A stretch of 64,000 nucleotides of DNA from Methylobacterium currus (lineage in GTDB: Bacteria > Pseudomonadota > Alphaproteobacteria > Rhizobiales > Beijerinckiaceae), in NCBI RefSeq assembly GCF_003058325.1, contig NZ_CP028843.1, positions 5,325,001-5,389,000 of the forward strand, given 5' to 3'. A model generated the notes under the pieces. The model was not told the DNA's origin and made no database searches. It worked only from the letters and a program-made list of their open reading frames with translations. Shown here in pieces: positions 9,391 to 19,110 of the stretch (its first letter is position 1; each line of letters starts with the position of its first letter). The translations under genes and the position numbers were made by a program.

Positions 9391-9466
9391 TCCCCGATAG
9401 CTCAGTTGGTAGAGCAGGCGACTGTTAATCGCCTTGTCGTAGGTTCGAGTCCTACTCGGGGAGCCA
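9391..9466 (+). tRNA. tRNA-Asn (anticodon GTT)
   Basis: A full cloverleaf can be drawn. The acceptor arms are TCCCCGA (9391-9397) and TCGGGGA (9456-9462), and the D-loop contains AGCTCAGTTGGTAGAGC. The anticodon stem GGCGA/TCGCC encloses CTGTTAA, with anticodon GTT at 9424-9426. The T-arm contains GGTTCGAGTCC. CCA is encoded at 9464-9466. No integrase or attachment-site duplication is seen beside it. Confidence 0.98.
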
Positions 9467-9536
9467 CTCTCCTTCTTCTGACAATGCACCTGGACCCCCC
9501 GGCGACGCTTTCGTCGCCCGCGATGCAGTCCGGCCG

Positions 9537-10442
9537 TTAGACCTTCTCCCCCCGACTCGCACGCCGGAACGCCGCCGGGCTCAAGCCCGCGCGGGCCGCA
9601 AAGAAGCGCGAGAAATACGCCGGATCGTTGAAGCCGAGATCGAAGGCGATCTTCGAGACCGGGAGCGTGGTGTAGACGAGGCTGCGCTTGGCCTCGAGCA
9701 TCATGCGGTCGTGCAGGATCCCTTGCGGCGAGCGCCGCACCGCCTCGGTGCAGGCGGCGTGCAGCCGGTCGGGGCTGACCCCGAGTGCGGCGGCGAAGCG
9801 GGCGATCGGCCAGCCCTCGCGCAGATGCGCCTCGACCAGGCGGCGGAAGCGGCGGTGCAGGTCGGCGCGGGCGAGCGCCGCCGGCTCGGTGATGGCGCGG
9901 GCGGCACGGGTGCGCAGCACGCCGACCACCAGGAGCTTGACCAGCGCCGCCACCGCGCTCGCCGCTCCCGGCAGGGCGCCGGCGGCCTCCCGCCTGAGCG
10001 TCTCGACGAGGCGCGCGAGATCGAGGTCGATCTCCTCCGGCGAGCCGGGCCGCCCGCTGAACGTCGCCTCGGCGGTGGCGCGCAAGGGGACCGCCTCCGG
10101 GTCGGGATCGAGCACGGCGGCCAGGAAGTCGTCGGCGAGGGACAGCACCACGCCGTCGGTCCCGGGCCGGAACGAGAAGGCGTGCACCACGCCGGACGGC
10201 ACCCAGACCATCCAGGGGGCGGAGAACTCCTCGCGCCTTGCGTCCAACGACAGGGCGCCGCGGCCGCTCGTGACGACGAGCCCCTGCGTCAGCGCGCCGT
10301 GGCGGTGGGGCGCGATCTCCCAATCGTGCAGGGCCGCGCTGGTGCCGATCCCCTCGGCATGGACGAAGCTCGGCACCGTGGTCTCGGCGGTCTCGCCATA
10401 GAGGCGAAAGACCGGGATCGGCCGCTCCCGCCGCGTCTGCAT
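9537..10442 (-). CDS. AraC-family regulator, probably of aromatic-acid (vanillate) catabolism
   Basis: This 301-residue protein has an N-terminal cupin-type sensor (IPVFRLYGE start, HRHGALTQG at about 45-53, WVPSGVVHAF at about 80-89). The C-terminal AraC DNA-binding domain (about 190-296) has two helix-turn-helix units and the family end motif (FDLGFNDPAYFSRFF). The N-terminus resembles PobR-type AraC regulators that sense hydroxybenzoates. It is divergent from vanA across 295 bp, so it most likely activates the vanAB-transporter genes. The effector (vanillate or another phenolic acid) is inferred. Confidence 0.85.
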   Translation of the reverse strand: MQTRRERPIPVFRLYGETAETTVPSFVHAEGIGTSAALHDWEIAPHRHGALTQGLVVTSGRGALSLDARREEFSAPWMVWVPSGVVHAFSFRPGTDGVVLSLADDFLAAVLDPDPEAVPLRATAEATFSGRPGSPEEIDLDLARLVETLRREAAGALPGAASAVAALVKLLVVGVLRTRAARAITEPAALARADLHRRFRRLVEAHLREGWPIARFAAALGVSPDRLHAACTEAVRRSPQGILHDRMMLEAKRSLVYTTLPVSKIAFDLGFNDPAYFSRFFAARAGLSPAAFRRASRGEKV

Positions 10443-10737
10443 CGCCGTGTCCTCCGCGCCTCAAGGCTAATCCGCGGCGCCAGATCCGTCCAAGAGATTC
10501 CGGGGAGCGTCCATGGTCCGGGCCGGGCACCCCGGCTAGCGTCGAAGCCTCGAACCGGACCAGTTCCAAACGGCTGATCCGGCAGGCGAAAGTCTTGTGC
10601 GGCGCAACACGGACCTGTGCTCCGGCGGGGCTTCGGCGAAGACCGGAGCCGGCGACCGGATACGGCCAAGCCGGCACCGCACGGGTGGACCTCCGCGCGG
10701 CGAAAAGACCCGCGAGGCCACGACGACGGAGGAAACG
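10443..10737. promoter_or_regulatory. Divergent control region between the AraC regulator and vanA
   Basis: This stretch of 295 bases without a gene must carry both promoters and the AraC-type operator. I cannot point to a convincing direct repeat or promoter hexamer pair. The vanA ribosome-binding site (GGAGGAAACG) is at its right end. Confidence 0.35.
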
Positions 10738-11832
10738 ATGAGCGACAAGGCCTTTCCCTTGAACGCCTGGTACGCCGCAGCCTGGGACCACGAGATCGGC
10801 CGGGCGCTGACGCCGCGGCGGATCTGCGACAAGGACGTGGTGCTCTACCGCCGCACCGACGGCATTGTCGCGGCCCTGGAGGATGCCTGCTGGCACCGGC
10901 TGCTGCCGCTGTCGCTGGGCCATCTCAAGGGCGACCAGGTGATGTGCGGCTATCACGGCCTCGTCTTCGATTCTGCCGGCCGCTGCACCTTCATGCCGGC
11001 GCAGGAGACCATCAACCCCTCGGCCTGCGTGCGCGCCTTCCCGGCGGTGGAGCGCTACCGCCTGATCTGGCTCTGGATGGGCGACCCGGCCTTGGCCGAT
11101 CCCGACCTCGTGCCGGACTTCCACTGGAACAGCGACGCGCCGTGGGTCGGCGACGGCGGCACCTTCTATAGCCTGAAATGCGATTACCGGCTGGTCATCG
11201 ACAACCTGATGGACCTGACCCACGAGACCTATGTGCATGCCGGCAGCATCGGCGACGACGCCATCACCCGCAGCCCGTTCGAGGTGACGCACACCGACCG
11301 GTGCGTGACGGTGGAGCGCTGGATGGAGAACATCGAGCCGCCGCCGTTCTGGGCCCGGAACCTGGGCAAGCCCGGCCACCATGTCGACCGCTGGCAGATC
11401 ATCCGCTTCGAGGCGCCGACGGTGGTGGCGGGCGATGTCGGGGTGGCGATCGCCGGGACCGGGGCGCGGCAGGGCGACCGGAGCCAGGGCGTCAACGGCT
11501 TCTTCCTCGCGGCGATCACGCCGGAGACGGCCACGAGCTGCCACTATTTCTGGAACTTCGTGCGCAGCTTCCGCACCGACGACGAGGCGCTGACCGAGTC
11601 CCTCACCCTTGCCCACGTCAATGACGGCAAGGGCGTCTACGACCAGGATCACGACGTGCTGGAGGCCCAGCAACGGGCGATCGACCGGCAGCCGCGCCAG
11701 CCGTTCTACAACCTCAACATCGATGCCGGCGCCCTGTGGGCGCGCCGCCTGATCGACGGGATGATCGCCAAGGAAGCCCCGAGCGACGCCAAGACGGCCG
11801 AGACCAAGCCCGTCGGCGTGGCGGCCGAGTAG
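10738..11832 (+). CDS. vanA: Vanillate O-demethylase oxygenase subunit (Rieske)
   Basis: This is the terminal oxygenase that demethylates vanillate-type methoxyaromatics to the catechol acid, releasing formaldehyde. The 364-residue protein has the Rieske [2Fe-2S] ligands C51-W-H53 and C70-G-Y-H73, then the mononuclear iron site with D155, D159, H162 and H167 (DNLMDLTHETYVH). The ATG at 10738 follows GGAGGAAACG, a strong ribosome-binding site. vanB begins six bases after the stop. Formaldehyde release would suit a methylotroph. The exact substrate (vanillate, veratrate or similar) is not proven. Confidence 0.9.
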   Translation: MSDKAFPLNAWYAAAWDHEIGRALTPRRICDKDVVLYRRTDGIVAALEDACWHRLLPLSLGHLKGDQVMCGYHGLVFDSAGRCTFMPAQETINPSACVRAFPAVERYRLIWLWMGDPALADPDLVPDFHWNSDAPWVGDGGTFYSLKCDYRLVIDNLMDLTHETYVHAGSIGDDAITRSPFEVTHTDRCVTVERWMENIEPPPFWARNLGKPGHHVDRWQIIRFEAPTVVAGDVGVAIAGTGARQGDRSQGVNGFFLAAITPETATSCHYFWNFVRSFRTDDEALTESLTLAHVNDGKGVYDQDHDVLEAQQRAIDRQPRQPFYNLNIDAGALWARRLIDGMIAKEAPSDAKTAETKPVGVAAE

Positions 11833-11838
11833 CGCGCC

Positions 11839-12810
11839 ATGGCCCAGACCGACTGGCTCCCCGCGCGCCTGCGCGCCACCCGGGCGCTGACGCCCGACAT
11901 CCGCCTCCTGGAGATCGAGCCATCCGTGCGCGGCGCGCCGGCCCCGCCCGGCAGCCATCTCGGGGTGGCGGTGATGATCGGCGAGCGGCCGGATACCCGC
12001 TCCTACTCGCTCCTCGATTCCGGGGCGGACGGGCTCTACCGCATCGCCGTGAAGCGCTTGGCCCACAGCCGCGGCGGCTCGGCCTACATGCACGGGCTGG
12101 AGGCGGGCGCTCGGCTGAGCATCTCGGGCCCGCGCAACCATTTCGGCCTCACCCTGGGCAAGCCTGGCTACCTGCTCGTCGCCGGCGGCATCGGCATCAC
12201 CCCGCTCCACGCCATGGCGCTCGCCTTGCACCAGGCCGGCGCCCCGTTCCGCCTGCTCTACGCCGCCCGGACCCGGCAGGATCTGGCACTGGCCGACGCG
12301 TTGCAGGCACGGATCGGCGACCGGCTCGAAACCTTCACCGACGAGGATCACCGGCGGATCGACATGACCGCGGCGATCGCCGGCCTCGCGCCCGGGGCCG
12401 AGGCGTATGTCTGCGGGCCGTTCGGCATGATGGAGGCGGCCCGCCGGGTCTGGGCCGAGACCGGCCGCCCGGCGCAAGGCCTTCGCTTCGAGACCTTCGG
12501 CACCGGCGGCCGCCACGCCACCGAGGCGTTCACGGTCCGCATCCCGCGGCTGTCCAAGGAGATCGTCGTCCCCCGCAACCAGACCATGCTGGAGGCGCTG
12601 GAGGCGGCGGGCGTCGGCATGATCCACGATTGCCGGCGCGGCGAATGCGGCCTGTGCACGGTGACGATTCTCGCGGCCGACGGCACGGTCGACCACCGGG
12701 ACGTGTTCTTCAGCGAGGCCCAGAAGGCGACGAACGCCCAGCTCTGCACCTGCGTGTCGCGGGTGGTGGGCGGCGGGATCACCATCGATACGGCGGACCG
12801 GGCGGGGTGA
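11839..12810 (+). CDS. vanB: Vanillate O-demethylase reductase subunit
   Basis: This 323-residue electron-transfer partner of VanA passes electrons from NAD(P)H via FMN to a plant-type [2Fe-2S] cluster. In order it has the flavin-binding RSYSL motif (about 54-58), the nucleotide-binding GGIGITP (about 115-121), CGPFGMM (about 194-200) and a C-terminal ferredoxin domain with CRRGECGLC plus a distal Cys. It is of the phthalate-dioxygenase-reductase type. It starts six bases after vanA and is presumably co-translated with it. Confidence 0.92.
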   Translation: MAQTDWLPARLRATRALTPDIRLLEIEPSVRGAPAPPGSHLGVAVMIGERPDTRSYSLLDSGADGLYRIAVKRLAHSRGGSAYMHGLEAGARLSISGPRNHFGLTLGKPGYLLVAGGIGITPLHAMALALHQAGAPFRLLYAARTRQDLALADALQARIGDRLETFTDEDHRRIDMTAAIAGLAPGAEAYVCGPFGMMEAARRVWAETGRPAQGLRFETFGTGGRHATEAFTVRIPRLSKEIVVPRNQTMLEALEAAGVGMIHDCRRGECGLCTVTILAADGTVDHRDVFFSEAQKATNAQLCTCVSRVVGGGITIDTADRAG

Positions 12811-12862
12811 GGCAGGACAAGCCGGCTCGGTCATTCGATCCGGCCTGTCGAACACCATCCAT

Positions 12863-13003
12863 CGTCATCCCGGGGCTTGCCGCAGTCGAGAGAACGAGAT
12901 CCATCACCGCTGAAACCCAAGAATAACACGAGTCGCGTCCCGCCTCGTCTTGCGACGCCGGCGGTGATGGATCCCGGGTTCCGCTGCGCGGCCCCGGGAC
13001 GAC
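12863..13003. repeat. Large imperfect palindrome / interspersed repeat
   Basis: The outer arms GTCATCCCGGGGC (12864-12876) and GCCCCGGGACGAC (12991-13003) match at 12 of 13 positions. The inner arms GATCCATCACCGC (12898-12910) and GCGGTGATGGATC (12961-12973) are perfectly complementary. The right half (about 12967-13001) recurs, inverted and nearly identical, at 26627-26662. It sits between vanB and the MFS gene and could fold as a long hairpin. This makes it a REP- or MITE-like element. Confidence 0.75.
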
Positions 13004-13069
13004 GCGAAGGATGCCGGCAAGCCTGGGCCTCATCGAAAAACGACAACCACAACTCTTGGGAGGAACGCC

Positions 13070-14437
13070 ATGTCCACCACATCCGACCCCTCCCATCCTC
13101 GCGCATCAATCCGCCAGGGCGCCATGACCTCGTTCCAGATCGCCGCCGTCGCGGTCTGCGTGCTGATCTGCGCCCTCGACGGGTTCGACGTGCTGGTCGT
13201 CGCCTTCACGGCCGCCTCGATCGCCAAGGATTTCGCCCTGAAGCCGACCGATCTCGGGCTCCTGTTCAGCGCCGGCCTCGCCGGGATGGGGCTCGGCGCC
13301 CTGCTGATCGCGCCGTTGAGCGACAGGTTCGGCCGGCGCACCACGGTGCTCGTCTGCCTCGCCATCCTGTGCGTCGGGATGCTGGCGGCCGCCGCGACCC
13401 GAACCCTCGCCGAGCTCGCCCTGGTGCGGCTGTTCACCGGGCTCGGCATCGGCGGGGGGCTCGCCACCGTCAACATCGTGGTGGCCGAATACGCCACCGA
13501 CCGCTGGCGCAACCTGTCGATCTCGCTGATGTCGCTGGGCTATCCGATCGGCGCGACGTTGGGCGGGGCGTTCTCGGTCTACCTGATCGCAGCTTACGGC
13601 TGGCGCGCGGTCTACGTCTTCGGCGGCCTCGTGGCGCTCGCGCTGGTGCCGGCGGTGCTGGCTGCCCTGCCGGAATCCCTCGACTACCTCATCGCCCGCC
13701 GCCCGGCCGGCGCGCTGCCCAAGGTCAACGGGGTGCTGGCCCGCCTCGGGCGCCCGGCGCTCGAAGCCCTGCCGGCGCCGTCGCGGGCGGAGGCCGAGAC
13801 CGGCGCCAGCCTCTCGGCCATCGCGCGCCCGCCCTACCGCACCCGGACGCTCGCCGCCTGCGCGGCGTATTTCTGCGTGATGACGACCTGCTACTTCTTC
13901 CTGAGCTGGACCCCGAAGGTGCTGACCGAGCTGGGCCTCGGCGTCAGCGGCGGCATCTCGGGGGCGATGCTGATGAATCTCGGCGGCGCCGCCGGCTGCC
14001 TGGTGTTCGGGTTCGTCGCCCGCCGGGCCGGGACACGCAAGCTCGCCGCCGCCTTCATGGCCGGGCTCTTCGTCGCCGCCACCGCCTTCGGGCACGTGCC
14101 GGCGACGCCCGCGGCGCTGCTGGCCGCCACCCTCGCCATCGGCTTCTGCCTCTACGGCTCGATCAACGCGATGTACGCGGCGGTGCCGCCGGTCTTCCCG
14201 GCCCCGGTGCGCACCACCGGCACCGGGCTGGCCATGAGCGTCGGCCGCCTCGGCGCCGTCACCGGCCCAGGTCTCGCCGGGATGCTGATGGCGGCGGGCT
14301 GGGAGCGGCCGGATTACTGCGTGGCGCTGGCCCTGCCGATGCTCGTGGCGGCTCTCTGCCTGCGCTGGGTCGCGGCGCGGGAGCCGGCGGAACCGGCGCG
14401 CGTGGTGCCGGGCATCGTGTCGGCGGCGCGGAGCTGA
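13070..14437 (+). CDS. MFS aromatic-acid:H+ symporter (AAHS-type)
   Basis: This is a 455-residue inner-membrane transporter with 12 hydrophobic segments in two six-helix halves. The AAHS/PcaK-VanK signature is visible: LDGFDVLVVAF in TM1 (about 29-40), the loop motif DRFGRRTT (about 84-91) and the second-half region around residues 280-300. A strong ribosome-binding site (TTGGGAGGAA) precedes the ATG. Position after vanAB suggests import of vanillate or a related aromatic acid. The gene symbol is withheld because the substrate cannot be read. Confidence 0.85.
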   Translation: MSTTSDPSHPRASIRQGAMTSFQIAAVAVCVLICALDGFDVLVVAFTAASIAKDFALKPTDLGLLFSAGLAGMGLGALLIAPLSDRFGRRTTVLVCLAILCVGMLAAAATRTLAELALVRLFTGLGIGGGLATVNIVVAEYATDRWRNLSISLMSLGYPIGATLGGAFSVYLIAAYGWRAVYVFGGLVALALVPAVLAALPESLDYLIARRPAGALPKVNGVLARLGRPALEALPAPSRAEAETGASLSAIARPPYRTRTLAACAAYFCVMTTCYFFLSWTPKVLTELGLGVSGGISGAMLMNLGGAAGCLVFGFVARRAGTRKLAAAFMAGLFVAATAFGHVPATPAALLAATLAIGFCLYGSINAMYAAVPPVFPAPVRTTGTGLAMSVGRLGAVTGPGLAGMLMAAGWERPDYCVALALPMLVAALCLRWVAAREPAEPARVVPGIVSAARS

Positions 14438-14441
14438 CGGG

Positions 14442-15068
14442 CTACCGCAGCCCCGCCGACCGCTCTCCCACCGCCCAGTCCAGCGCCTGCTCCAGCCGGT
14501 CGTTGCCCCAGAACAGTTCCCCGTCCTCGGTGAGGAAGCTCGGGGCGCCGAACAGGCCGCGGGACTTCGCCTCCTCGCCGATCGAGCGCAGGCGGTTCTT
14601 CACCGGTTCCTGGGTCGAGGCGCGGATGAGCGCCGGACCGTCGAGGCCGAGGCCGTTGAGGAGGGCGGAGATCGCCGCGGGCTCGGCGATCGAGAGTCCT
14701 TGCGCGAACTCCGCCGCGTAGACTGCCCGCACATAGGCGCCGATCCACGGCTCCTCGGCGCCGTGGACCGCGACCCGGGTCGCCGCCAGGCTGTTCTGCG
14801 GGAAGCTCGCCGGCCGCACCACCGGCGGCAGGCCGAGGCGGGCGGCCTCCCGGGCGAGGTCGCGCCACATGTGGCGGCCCTTGGCCGGGTAGAGGTTGAA
14901 GGGCGAGGAGGTCCACCCTTGAGCGGCGAAGACCGGCCCGAGCAGGAACGGCCGCCAGCGCACCGCGACGCCGGCCGCGTCGGCCAGCGCCTCGATCCGC
15001 GATGCGGCGAGGTACGAATAGGTGGAGGCGAACTCGAACCAGAATTCGAGCGTGGGCCGGCGCGGCAT
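14442..15068 (-). CDS. DsbA-like 2-hydroxychromene-2-carboxylate isomerase family protein
   Basis: This 208-residue protein has the thioredoxin/glutathione-S-transferase kappa fold. The start (EFWFEFASTYSYLAASRIE) matches the HCCA-isomerase group, where a Ser near this position contacts glutathione. GAPSFLTEDGELFWGNDRL near the end is the conserved cis-Pro region. It is convergent with the aromatic-acid transporter, so a role in aromatic degradation is possible. Many family members have unknown substrates. The frame is open upstream, but homology begins at this ATG, which follows a GAGAGGGG site. Confidence 0.8.
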   Translation of the reverse strand: MPRRPTLEFWFEFASTYSYLAASRIEALADAAGVAVRWRPFLLGPVFAAQGWTSSPFNLYPAKGRHMWRDLAREAARLGLPPVVRPASFPQNSLAATRVAVHGAEEPWIGAYVRAVYAAEFAQGLSIAEPAAISALLNGLGLDGPALIRASTQEPVKNRLRSIGEEAKSRGLFGAPSFLTEDGELFWGNDRLEQALDWAVGERSAGLR

Positions 15069-15257
15069 CGCACCCCTCTCTATCGGACTGATGTGGCACC
15101 TTCGCGTCCGCGCGCTCCCCCCACAAGCGCCGCACCGGGCGTCGCATCGCCACGGGCGGAGGATGGAACTTTGGCAGCGCGGTTGCACGGGGCCGGGGCA
15201 GGCTGTTAAGCCCCCGCGCATTCGTTCGGTTCCCACTCCATTCGAGGCCCGCCCCGC

Positions 15258-16499
<1,242 letters not shown>

Positions 16500-16502
16500 G
16501 AC

Positions 16503-16532
16503 AAAAAAGCCCGCTCCGTCGCCGGAGCGGGC
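16503..16532 (-). terminator. Rho-independent terminator of the acidic-protein gene
   Basis: Arms GCCCGCTCC (16509-16517) and GGAGCGGGC (16524-16532) form a 9-bp stem. Read on the minus strand, six Ts follow (16508-16503). It lies just after the argG stop, so it may also slow plus-strand read-through. A perfect 24-base palindrome at 16547-16570 lies between it and the minus-strand gene. Confidence 0.85.
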
Positions 16533-16584
16533 CTCGCGACCAGATGGCGGCCGGCCTCGAGGCCGGCCGCGCGAGGCGTTGCGC

Positions 16585-16926
16585 CTACGCCTCGTCCTCG
16601 TCGTCGATGTCGACCAGGAACAGGATGTCGACGTCGTCCTCCTCGTCCTCGTCGTCGGTCCCGCCCTGGCTGTCATTGGCGGCCTTGGGCTCGTCCTCGT
16701 CCTCGAAATCCTCCTCGTCCATCGAGTCCTCGAAGGTCTCGACCTCGTCCTCGGTGGCGGGGCGCAGCTTCAGCGACTCGGCCTTGCCCGACCACAGCGG
16801 CCGGCCGTCGCTCTTCATGGTGCGCAGGTCGTCCTGAAAGCCCTCGACCTCGAGAAGCTCCCGGGCCCGTTCCTCGTTCGACCGGATGATGGCGACGGGC
16901 GTGCCGTCGATCTCGAGAGTGAACAT
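16585..16926 (-). CDS. Highly acidic small protein, function unknown
   Basis: This 113-residue protein begins MFTLEIDGTPVAIIRSNEE. The N-terminal 45 residues look like a small globular alpha/beta unit. From about residue 60 the chain is dominated by Asp and Glu, including EDEVETF, DEEDFEDEDE and a terminal DIDDEDEA. The upstream ten-codon extension is excluded because the hydrophobic start at 16926 fits better. No domain is recognised. The acidic tail suggests protein or metal interaction, which is inference. A good terminator follows. Confidence 0.65.
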   Translation of the reverse strand: MFTLEIDGTPVAIIRSNEERARELLEVEGFQDDLRTMKSDGRPLWSGKAESLKLRPATEDEVETFEDSMDEEDFEDEDEPKAANDSQGGTDDEDEEDDVDILFLVDIDDEDEA

Positions 16927-17084
16927 CGTGCTTCCCTTGTAAGGGCCGCGCCGCAAAGGGCGGGCGGGGCCGGTGTTACGGGGGGAAAGGCCGCCGCGCC
17001 AGTCCCGTTCCGGGCGGCCGGACGGGAAAGTCGCGTGGGCCCGAGATGGTTCGCCGGCTCACGCGGAACTTCGCGGGCGCGCGC

Positions 17085-18083
17085 CTACCGCAGGCCGAGC
17101 AGCGCGTCGTCGTTGGCGACGATCAGGATGCGCAGGTCGGCGTCCGGCACGTAGTTCGTCGCCTCCCACACGAAGGTGGTGGGCCCCGTCTTGCGCACGC
17201 CCGTGCGGCAGACGCTCACGAGCGCCGCCGGGCTGCCCTTGTCCACCGTCAGGATGAAGCGGCCGATGCGGCCGGCCCAGTTGCGCGCGGTCGTCACGAT
17301 GTAGGGCACCTCGACCGCCCGGGTCAGGCCCTGCCCCTTCATGGGGGAGGCGGCGATCAGGCGCCGCACCCCGGCGAGGCCGGCCGCGTCGAGGCAGTAG
17401 CGGGCCCGGTAGGCGGGCGTGGCCGCTTCCTCGGCCGAGAGCAGGTGGTTGCCCTTCACGGGGGCATAGGCGTGGGAGACGCGAAGCTCGCGGCCCGCCG
17501 GAAAGGTCTGCTCCCAGTGGAACTTGGCCTCGCTGCGCCACAGGGACTCGGCATCGGCCGAGGGCTCGGACAGGAGGCCGGCTCGTCCCAGTTCCTGCAA
17601 CGCCGCCGGCGAGAGGCGCTTGAGCGCCGCCTCCAGGTCGCCGCGCCGGAGCGGGTTGAGGGGCAGGCCGTGGCGGGTGAGCAGGCCGGTCACCTCGTTG
17701 GTGCCGAGATAGGCCCGCTCCTCCAGCTGCGGCGTCACCGGCGCCCCGTCCACCGTCACCGTGAAGCCGACGAAGTTCGCCCGGTCCCCGAAGGGCAGGC
17801 TGAGCGCGCTGCCCGAGAGTTGCGCCCCGTCGATCGCCGGCAGCGGGAAGGCGATCCGCAGGGTCTTTGCCGCCGCCGAGCCGTTGCGGAAGACGTAATC
17901 GACCGCGATGCGGTCGAGACCGATGCGCAGGTCCTCGCTGACGAGCGCGATGTCCGGGTCGCGGACCAGCACCAGGCCGCCGGCATCGAGGGCGGCGGCG
18001 CTGTCGTTGGCGCGGGCTGGCGCGCACAGGGAGAGCGCCAGGACGCACGCGGCCAAGACCGACCGAACCCCGCTGCCTGTCAT
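17085..18083 (-). CDS. DUF4424-type secreted protein
   Basis: This 332-residue protein has a signal peptide (about 1-25, ending APARA). The mature protein is beta-rich with the pattern of DUF4424: an N-terminal VSEDLRIGLDRIAVDYVFRN segment, FPLPAI at about 78-83, a Cys pair (RYCLDAAG and VSVCRTG) and a C-terminal PDADLRILI. Its role is unknown. Proteins of this group sit in the periplasm of many Hyphomicrobiales. It lies alone between the acidic gene and the mtgA terminator. Confidence 0.75.
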   Translation of the reverse strand: MTGSGVRSVLAACVLALSLCAPARANDSAAALDAGGLVLVRDPDIALVSEDLRIGLDRIAVDYVFRNGSAAAKTLRIAFPLPAIDGAQLSGSALSLPFGDRANFVGFTVTVDGAPVTPQLEERAYLGTNEVTGLLTRHGLPLNPLRRGDLEAALKRLSPAALQELGRAGLLSEPSADAESLWRSEAKFHWEQTFPAGRELRVSHAYAPVKGNHLLSAEEAATPAYRARYCLDAAGLAGVRRLIAASPMKGQGLTRAVEVPYIVTTARNWAGRIGRFILTVDKGSPAALVSVCRTGVRKTGPTTFVWEATNYVPDADLRILIVANDDALLGLR

Positions 18084-18184
18084 CGCCGTCCCCCCGCCGT
18101 TGGCACGGCCCCGCTTACGGCAGACCGAGTGACGTCCGCAATCGAAGCACCAAGACTTTTGCAGGTCTCACCCTGTCACAGGAA

Positions 18185-18228
18185 AAGCGCGCTTCCCCGC
18201 TCCCGTGTGGGAGAAGGGAAGCGCGCTT
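18185..18228 (-). terminator. Terminator of mtgA
   Basis: A long stem pairs AAGCGCGCTTCCC (18185-18197) with GGGAAGCGCGCTT (18216-18228), with an inner CTCCC/GGGAG pairing. On the minus strand a T-run follows the stem. The inner core CTCCCGTGTGGGAG resembles the hairpin at 50201-50222, suggesting a reused intergenic motif. Confidence 0.75.
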
Positions 18229-18256
18229 TACTCTCGAAATCCTGCTTCAACCGTCG

Positions 18257-18976
18257 TCACGGCCGCACGCACTGGCTCAACCCCCCGATTCCCGCCGTCC
18301 GCCCCTGGATGCGACCGGCGAGCGCCCGCAGCGCCCGGGTCGGCCGGCGCGGGTTGCGGGCGATCGGGTTCGGCAGGGAGGCTACCAGCAGGGCCGCCTC
18401 GCCCCTGGTGAGATCGCGGGCGGACTTGCCGAACCAGTGCCGGGCCGCCGCCTCGGCGCCGAAAATCCCCTCCCCCCACTCGGCGACGTTGAGATAGATC
18501 TCCATCGTCCGGCGCTTGCCCCAGACCAGGTCGACCAACAGCGCCAGCGGGATCTCGAGCGCTTTTCGCAGGTAGGAGCGGCCCGGCCACAGGAACACGT
18601 TCTTCACCGTCTGCATCGTCACCGTCGAGGCGCCGCGGCTCGGGCCGTCCTCGTCGTCGACCACGCTCCACAGGGCGTCCCAGTCGACGCCGTGATGCAG
18701 GCACAGCCGCTGGTCCTCGGAGGCGACGACGCCGGCGACCAGGGCCGGGGATATGGATTCCAGCGGCACGACCTCGCGGGTCACCGGCTGGAGCGTGGCC
18801 CAGCGGCCGAGCATCAGGGTTGAGGGCGGGGTCAGCGCGCGATAGACGAGCGCCAGGACCAGGACGAGGGCGACCACCATGACGGGCACCAGGAGCACGG
18901 CGCGCAAGACCCGCCGCCCGCGGGCCCGGACCGGCGGCGCGCTCGCCGGGACCAAGCCCCGCAGCGGCTGCGGCAT
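18257..18976 (-). CDS. mtgA: Monofunctional peptidoglycan glycosyltransferase
   Basis: This GT51-only enzyme polymerises lipid II into glycan strands. From ATG 18976 it has 239 residues. A TM helix lies at about 25-45, then EDQRLCLHHGVDW holds the catalytic Glu, followed by GASTVTMQTVKN and SYLRKALEIPLAL. Usual members have QQ where this one has MQ, a mild deviation. The frame extends upstream to a TTG at 19063, but no good ribosome-binding site supports that start. GGAGG lies very close to the chosen ATG, so the start is not certain. It is divergent from ispA. Confidence 0.88.
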   Translation of the reverse strand: MPQPLRGLVPASAPPVRARGRRVLRAVLLVPVMVVALVLVLALVYRALTPPSTLMLGRWATLQPVTREVVPLESISPALVAGVVASEDQRLCLHHGVDWDALWSVVDDEDGPSRGASTVTMQTVKNVFLWPGRSYLRKALEIPLALLVDLVWGKRRTMEIYLNVAEWGEGIFGAEAAARHWFGKSARDLTRGEAALLVASLPNPIARNPRRPTRALRALAGRIQGRTAGIGGLSQCVRP

Positions 18977-19110
18977 GCCTCCCTGGCTGTCCGCCGTGAC
19001 GCGCGGCTCCTGAATTCGATCCTCCTCTCGGCGTGCCCGTCGGCGAGGCCACCATGACGTCAACGCGGGCCCCGCAGGATACGACGCCGGGCCGTCCCCA
19101 GGAAAATACG

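Noticed and set aside
9391..9466. tRNA-Asn as an island attachment site
   Set aside because: No integrase and no duplicated tRNA 3' end were found nearby, and gene composition on both sides is ordinary.
8575..12858. A very long open frame of over 1,400 codons on the minus strand opposite vanAB
   Set aside because: It is a by-product of high GC content. The plus strand carries vanA and vanB with complete catalytic motifs, and the minus frame encodes low-complexity Arg/Ala/Gly sequence.
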